64,000 nucleotides of DNA. Source: Kiritimatiellota bacterium B12222. GTDB taxonomy: Bacteria > Verrucomicrobiota > Kiritimatiellia > SS1-B-03-39 > UBA6053. A program made the translations under genes and the position numbers. The notes below the pieces were generated by a model that saw only the letters and a list, made by a program, of their open reading frames with translations, did no database searches and was not told where the DNA came from. The stretch lies in NCBI GenBank assembly GCA_029719485.1, contig CP120722.1, forward strand, positions 3,162,001-3,226,000, written 5' to 3'. Below are positions 59,766-64,000 of the stretch, one piece after another (position 1 is the stretch's first letter; every line of letters starts with the position of its first letter).

Positions 59766-60530
59766 CTATTTTCCATTTGCGGCCACAGGCCATTCAATCT
59801 GATACACAGCTTTCCACAATTTTCCCGTCACCCATATCCCACCCGTAGCAGGATCGCGGGCAATGCCATTGAGCACATCTTGGGTTTGCGAATAATCCAT
59901 CACCAGAGGCAACGCTCTTAAATCAATGAAGCCCAGCACCTTTCCGTCGCTTGGCCGAAAACGCACAATCCATTTACTCTGAAAGACGTTGGCCCAAATC
60001 TCTCCCTCCACCCATTCCAATTCATTTAAATAAGGTACTGGACCTTTCTCAGACAGTACACGGAAGCGCCGTAGCTCCTTAAACGTTTCTGGATCCATCA
60101 CCCGAATCACCGCCGTTCCATCACTCATATACAGCTTCTTGCCATCCGTCGTCAGCCCCCAACCCTCTCCGGGATATTTATATTCCGCAATCAACTTAAA
60201 ACTTTCCCGATCCCACACCCGACAAATCCCTTCCTGCCAACTCAACTGATACAACTTGCCATCCAACAAAGCCAAGCCCTCCCCGAAAGTCTCCTCCGGC
60301 AAGTCCACCTTTCGCAATACCTCTCCGCTCTCACGATCCACCTCCCTCAAGGTCGATTCTCCACGCAAGCCCGTACTTTCTAACCACAGCGCCCCCTCAA
60401 TTAACAAACCTTGGGTAAAGGCCTCTGGATCATGGGGCTTGCGTGCCACAATTTGAGGACGCACTACCGGCTCTTGGGCAAAAGCCAGGGTTGCAATGAG
60501 CCACAGTCCTATCCAAAAACAGATACGCAT
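59766..60530 (-). CDS. Glutaminyl-peptide cyclotransferase (glutamine cyclotransferase family)
   Basis: Forms pyroglutamate at N-terminal glutamine. 254 residues with a signal peptide (WIGLWLIATLAFAQ). Beta-propeller of the plant/bacterial PF05096 type: HDPEAFTQGLLIEGALWLESTGLRGESTLREVD is the family hallmark (F-T-Q-G-L, S-T-G-x-x-G-x-S), then ETFGEGLALLDGKLYQLSWQ, GEGWGLTTDGKKLYMSDGT, YLNELEWVEGEIWANVFQS and DVLNGIARDPATGGIWVTGKLW. All blades of the short form are present. Encoded 15 bp after the coiled-coil protein. Confidence 0.93.
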   Translation of the reverse strand: MRICFWIGLWLIATLAFAQEPVVRPQIVARKPHDPEAFTQGLLIEGALWLESTGLRGESTLREVDRESGEVLRKVDLPEETFGEGLALLDGKLYQLSWQEGICRVWDRESFKLIAEYKYPGEGWGLTTDGKKLYMSDGTAVIRVMDPETFKELRRFRVLSEKGPVPYLNELEWVEGEIWANVFQSKWIVRFRPSDGKVLGFIDLRALPLVMDYSQTQDVLNGIARDPATGGIWVTGKLWKAVYQIEWPVAANGK

Positions 60531-60545
60531 CCCAGCTCTCCTTAC

Positions 60546-61376
60546 TTAACGACGGCGCAAATTACGCTCAGCCAAACGAGATTTATTTTCAGCTTCCTCT
60601 ACCCGCTCTTTGGTCAATTTGATTTGGGTTTGAGTCTTCAATTGCTCTGAGTCATACTCATTCAGCATTTTCGTCACTTCAGCTTCTTGTTGCAATAAGA
60701 TATTTTGACGTTGTAGCAATTCTTCTTCACGTTGCACCAAATCAGATTGTTTATGGCGTTGGCCTAATTGAATATTCTGTTCATTGCGCTCATCGGCCAA
60801 ATCTTCTTTATCCTCTTTGTATTCCTCAATCTCCCTGTCCAGTCTTTTGCGACGCGCCTTTACTTCATCCTCCAAGCCTTTGGCACGCTTTTCCAAGCTT
60901 TCCGACTTCCCCTCCAACGCAGCCAATTGTAATCGTAGAGCCAATTCCCGAAGCTCTAAAGATTCCAATTGTTGTGCGGGCTCCTTGTCATCCAAATTCA
61001 AAATGGCTAAATCCGCCGCCGCATTAAATTGTTCAATGCCTTTATTGTAATGGCCTTTACCAATTTCCTCTTCGGCCGCATCCATCATTTTTTCAACATA
61101 CGCTTTTCCATCCAAGCGCTCCACCTCATCTCCTTTCCCTCGTTGAATACGTCCCTCCTTGTCCGCCATCCACGACTTCACCTCCGACGAATGAATAATC
61201 AACACCCTGCGAATGGTGCCCGATTCATTTTGACCCACTTCAATTTCGAGGCTGTCATCATTTTCAGCCAAGATAAGACCCTCCACCCGGGTGCCATCCT
61301 TTAAGTCGATCACATCAGCAAATAACCAAGGGCTACACAGTACACCCGCAAGAATATATTTCACATACAGTTTCAT
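60546..61376 (-). CDS. Exported coiled-coil protein
   Basis: 276 residues. Signal peptide (YVKYILAGVLCSPWLFA), then a small strand-rich domain (VIDLKDGTRVEGLILAENDDSLEIEVGQ), an SH3/Sm-like fold often found at the start of PVC envelope proteins. From about residue 95 to the end it is heptad-rich and highly charged (EKRAKGLEDEVKARRKRLDR, QLGQRHKQSDLVQREEELLQ, ending NLRRR). Likely a structural or scaffold periplasmic protein. Operon with the glutaminyl cyclase. Confidence 0.7.
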   Translation of the reverse strand: MKLYVKYILAGVLCSPWLFADVIDLKDGTRVEGLILAENDDSLEIEVGQNESGTIRRVLIIHSSEVKSWMADKEGRIQRGKGDEVERLDGKAYVEKMMDAAEEEIGKGHYNKGIEQFNAAADLAILNLDDKEPAQQLESLELRELALRLQLAALEGKSESLEKRAKGLEDEVKARRKRLDREIEEYKEDKEDLADERNEQNIQLGQRHKQSDLVQREEELLQRQNILLQQEAEVTKMLNEYDSEQLKTQTQIKLTKERVEEAENKSRLAERNLRRR

Positions 61377-61436
61377 AAACTACTCCGATAAAAGGTTACG
61401 TGTATTAGAACGAAAATCAGACACATTGGCGAGTCG

Positions 61437-61470
61437 AAAAACAACAACCCCCCGAAAAACGGAGGGTTGA
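61437..61470 (-). terminator. Intrinsic terminator of the acidic-protein gene
   Basis: On the minus strand the stem CAACCCTCCG/CGGGGGGTTG with a TTTTT loop is followed by TTGTTTTT, about 30 bp after the stop. Confidence 0.88.
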
Positions 61471-61497
61471 AGGCATTTTAAAAACGAGACATTCAGA

Positions 61498-61926
61498 TTA
61501 TTTATCTTCGTCATCTAAATCATAATCATAATCGTCTTCGTCTTCACTGTCGAAGTCCTCGTCCTCTTCGTCTTCTTCCTCTTCAGGCTCATCGTCATCA
61601 GGAGCAAGGTCTTCCTCTGGAATCTCATCTTCCTCTTCCAACAGACGTTCCGCTTCAGCGTCGAAGTCGAGAAGTTCTTCGATATCATCGATATCTTCAA
61701 AATCAGCATCGTGACGATCATCTTCGTCTTCAGCATCAAATTCATCAGGGTCATCCAAGTAGCTACTCGCACTACGCGGCGCGAGAATATCCTCGTCCTC
61801 GTACTCTTCGTCTACAAATGGATTGAAAGGATCTTCCTCCTCATCCTCATCTTCGTCATCATCATAATAATCTTCATACTCATCGTACAAATCATCATCG
61901 TCGTCTATAAAATCATAAAGTTGCAT
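61498..61926 (-). CDS. Extremely acidic low-complexity protein
   Basis: 142 residues, roughly two thirds Asp or Glu, with only a few basic residues; phases of DDD, EDEDE and DEDYDYD. No signal peptide; predicted intrinsically disordered. A good ribosome binding site (GGGAG, 6 nt before ATG 61926) and its own terminator support a real gene. Polyacidic tails act as charge mimics of nucleic acid or as calcium or chaperone modules; here no folded domain accompanies the tail. Antisense to this gene the DNA is rich in tcttcgtc repeats, so the sequence is also a tandem codon repeat. Confidence 0.75.
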   Translation of the reverse strand: MQLYDFIDDDDDLYDEYEDYYDDDEDEDEEEDPFNPFVDEEYEDEDILAPRSASSYLDDPDEFDAEDEDDRHDADFEDIDDIEELLDFDAEAERLLEEEDEIPEEDLAPDDDEPEEEEDEEDEDFDSEDEDDYDYDLDDEDK

Positions 61927-62078
61927 GGTCTACTCCCGTGATATCGGTTACAGTTCAATTTGTGTTTGAAATCACATGCCATTCTTTCCGAAATTGTCCA
62001 CAAGAAAAAACGCTCTTTTTTGATTCAAGTTTCTCGCTTGAGCTTTTGTATGGAAACTCTATCACCTTTACCTAGATT

Positions 62079-63077
62079 ATGAGCTATACCCTTCCCCACC
62101 GAAACCGTCGATTACGCGCCAGTTCACCTAACCGTGGATTACAACGCGAAACCCGCTTACACCCTGATCAATTGATTTACCCTATGTTCCTGTGTACAGG
62201 ACAACAGGAGCAACAAAAAATTGATAGTTTACCCGGACAATACCGCTGGTCCATAGACCTTCTTCCCGAAATTTGCGCTGAAAACTTCAAAAAAGGTGTT
62301 CGCAGCATCAACCTCTTCGGAAATTCAAGCGAAAAAACACCAACCGGCGAAGGCGCCTTAGACCCCGATGGACTGGTTCCCAGCGCCATTCGCCAGCTCA
62401 AACAGCTCCTTCCCGACCTAAATATTCAAACCGATCTCGCCCTCGATCCCTACACCGATCACGGACATGACGGCATTCTCATGAACGGACATGTCGACAA
62501 TGACGCCACCGTGGAAATTTTGCAACGCATGGCCCTCATCCACGCCCAAGCCGGCGTCGACTGGGTCGCCCCCTCCGATATGATGGACGGACGCGTGGGT
62601 GCGATCCGCCATTTTCTCGATATCAACGGTCATACCAAGGTCTGCATCTTGGCCTACACCGCTAAATACGCCTCCTGTTTTTACGGACCTTTCCGTGGCG
62701 CATTGGACACCGCCGCCCTCAGTGGCGGACTCTCTGACAAGAAAACCTACCAAATGGACCCCGCCAACCGTCGCGAAGCCCTCCGCGAAGCCCGTTACGA
62801 CATCCAAGAAGCCGCTGATGCCATTATGGTAAAACCCGCCAGCCACTATTTGGACGTGGTCATGGCCCTCAAACAAAATTTCGACCTTCCTGTCGCCGCC
62901 TACCAAGTCTCCGGTGAATTTGCCATGATGCATGCCGCCGCCGAAAAAGGATGGATCGACCTGGAAAAAGCCATGGAAGAAAGCTTGCTCTGCATTGCCA
63001 GAGCAGGTGCCGATATGATTCTGACTTACTTTGCGCCACAAATGGCCGAACGACTCCAAAACGGACCCCTCTCATGA
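62079..63077 (+). CDS. hemB: Delta-aminolevulinic acid dehydratase
   Basis: Joins two ALA molecules to form porphobilinogen for haem and related tetrapyrroles. 332 residues. RRLRASSPNRGLQRETRLHPDQLIYPMF, YTDHGHDGIL (the metal-B region with Asp residues instead of the zinc-binding Cys triad, so a magnesium-type enzyme), DWVAPSDMMDGRVGAIR, YTAKYASCFYGPFRGA with one Schiff-base Lys and MVKPASHYLDVV with the other. Overlaps dcd by 4 bp (ATGA). Confidence 0.97.
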   Translation: MSYTLPHRNRRLRASSPNRGLQRETRLHPDQLIYPMFLCTGQQEQQKIDSLPGQYRWSIDLLPEICAENFKKGVRSINLFGNSSEKTPTGEGALDPDGLVPSAIRQLKQLLPDLNIQTDLALDPYTDHGHDGILMNGHVDNDATVEILQRMALIHAQAGVDWVAPSDMMDGRVGAIRHFLDINGHTKVCILAYTAKYASCFYGPFRGALDTAALSGGLSDKKTYQMDPANRREALREARYDIQEAADAIMVKPASHYLDVVMALKQNFDLPVAAYQVSGEFAMMHAAAEKGWIDLEKAMEESLLCIARAGADMILTYFAPQMAERLQNGPLS

Positions 63078-63655
63078 TTAAAAACGATACCTGGATTACC
63101 CAAGCCGCCCGTGAGGGCATGATCTCTCCCTTTGAATCCACCCTTATTTCCCAAGTGGATGATCAAAAGGTGCTCTCCTATGGACTCAGCAGTTACGGAT
63201 ATGACATTCGCCTCTCTCCTAATGACTTCCGTATCTTCCGCCATATCCCCGGTACCGTCATTGACCCCAAAGACTTTAACCCTGCAAATTTAGAGTCCGT
63301 ACCCCTCCACGAAGATAAAAACGGTAAATACTTTATTCTCCCAGCCCATTCCTACGGATTAGGTGTAGCCCTCGAAGAACTTAAAATTCCAAATTATATC
63401 AGCGTGCTCTGCATTGGTAAAAGCACCTACGCCCGCGTAGGCTGTATCGCCAACCTCACCCCTGCCGAAGCCGGATGGGAAGGCCACCTCACACTCGAGT
63501 TCAGTAACGCCTCTCATGCCGATTGTCGCATTTACGCCAACGAAGGCATCGTGCAGTTACTGTTCTTCGAAGGCGACCCTTGTGAGACCTCCTACGCTCA
63601 TCGCAAAGGAAAATACCAACATCAACAACAAGAAGTGACTCTGCCTCGCGTATAA
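63074..63655 (+). CDS. dcd: dCTP deaminase
   Basis: Deaminates dCTP to dUTP for thymidylate synthesis. 193 residues, the length of the E. coli enzyme. LSYGLSSYGYDIRLSPNDF (substrate loop), VLCIGKSTYARVG with its conserved S and R, and LTPAEAGWEGHLTLEFSN carrying the catalytic Glu (W-E-G-x-x-T-L-E). The C-terminal RKGKYQHQQQEVTLPRV lid is present. The start ATG overlaps the hemB stop, giving tight coupling. Confidence 0.96.
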   Translation: MIKNDTWITQAAREGMISPFESTLISQVDDQKVLSYGLSSYGYDIRLSPNDFRIFRHIPGTVIDPKDFNPANLESVPLHEDKNGKYFILPAHSYGLGVALEELKIPNYISVLCIGKSTYARVGCIANLTPAEAGWEGHLTLEFSNASHADCRIYANEGIVQLLFFEGDPCETSYAHRKGKYQHQQQEVTLPRV

Positions 63656-63751
63656 CACGATAAGAATGACGTCGTGATGCATGCGGTCCAATGCCCTTCT
63701 CCGCTCTGGTAGCCCCAAGCTGGTATCCTCACAGTTCACGCCCCCATCCCC

Positions 63752-64000
63752 ATGCCCCAAGACCTCTCCTCCCTTCCTGACCTCCTTTCCCGCACCGCAG
63801 ACCTCCTCCGTCTTTCCGGTGCCAACGATTTTAAAGCCGGCGCCTGGAACAAAGCCGCCGCCATCGTGGAACAGGAGGGCGACGCCCTTCGTCTCCGCGA
63901 CTCGGAAAAAGCCTTGCAGGAACTTCCGGGCATCGGAAAATCATTGGCCAGCGAACTTCATCACTTTTTAAGCACCGGAACCCTCCCCCAATTAGATTGC
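63752..64000 (+). CDS. PolX-like DNA polymerase/PHP protein, N-terminus only
   Basis: The first 83 residues are visible and run off the window. LLRLSGANDFKAGAWNKAAAIVEQ and LQELPGIGKSLASELHHFLSTG form the two helix-hairpin-helix (8-kDa-like) DNA-binding segments of bacterial PolX. Whether the polymerase palm and PHP domains follow cannot be seen, and other HhH proteins start similarly. ATG 63752. Confidence 0.65.
   Translation, partial: MPQDLSSLPDLLSRTADLLRLSGANDFKAGAWNKAAAIVEQEGDALRLRDSEKALQELPGIGKSLASELHHFLSTGTLPQLDC

Noticed and set aside
61515..61941. Other open frames overlapping the acidic protein, on both strands
   Set aside because: They are by-products of the repetitive GAC/GAA codons; the acidic frame alone has a ribosome binding site and terminator.

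Overview
The window looks like a chromosomal segment of a Gram-negative bacterium of the PVC group, most likely Verrucomicrobiota (an inference). The pointers are a DUF1800/DUF1501 secretion-associated pair with PA14, Calx-beta, CHRD and thrombospondin type-3 modules, a free-standing 4-mercaptohistidine N1-methyltransferase-like protein, a GHL10-type glycosidase, a rod-shape operon (mreB-mreC-mreD-PBP2-rodA) followed by rng, and frequent TTG starts. No rRNA, ribosomal-protein or phage genes are present.

Layout. 0-6.1 kb: a truncated GGDEF protein and an MsmX/UgpC-type sugar ABC ATPase on the minus strand, then on the plus strand a sugar-nucleotide epimerase, a SprT-like zincin, tRNA-Gly(GCC), and a DprE1-like/DprE2-like oxidoreductase pair separated by a 7-bp tandem repeat. 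6.1-9.2 kb: a transition zone with a truncated membrane-protein remnant, a GC-rich repeat block, a serpin-like secreted protein and a DUF6653-like membrane protein. 9.2-19.9 kb: a long array of small minus-strand genes separated by 21 imperfect palindromes with the layout of integron attC sites. No integrase gene is visible, so this is a CALIN (cluster of attC sites lacking an integron integrase). Most cassettes encode lipoproteins, secreted proteins or small membrane proteins; one encodes a P-loop kinase. A cluster of AT-rich 20-bp palindromes lies at its upstream end. 20.7-27.8 kb: the cell-shape operon and rng, closed by a strong terminator. 27.9-31.2 kb: a SulP transporter, then a REP-associated tyrosine transposase (RAYT) between two arrays of about 70-bp REP-type repeats.

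31.2-49.8 kb is mostly housekeeping and carbohydrate metabolism: PlsC-type acyltransferase, HAD phosphatase, DEAD-box helicase with basic and RGG tails, outer-membrane barrel, metallo-beta-lactamase hydrolase, GHL10 protein, an overlapping RNA-modification operon (dusB-rsmE-trmH-like), psuG-dsbD-redoxin, a GH3 beta-glucosidase, and a two-gene M29-like peptidase plus methyltransferase unit. 49.8-64 kb: the DUF1800-DUF1501-pseudopilin-like operon, a ctpA-tsaD-rluA-CPBP-DUF3592 run, a glutaminyl cyclase with a coiled-coil periplasmic protein, an extremely acidic protein, hemB-dcd, and the start of a PolX-like gene.

The main discovery-type item is the CALIN. Its attC sites fall into several sequence families, some start codons are formed inside the attC R' core, several cassette ORFs read through their own attC, and one cassette is interrupted by an in-frame TGA. 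All functions are read by eye from the sequence; no database search was made.
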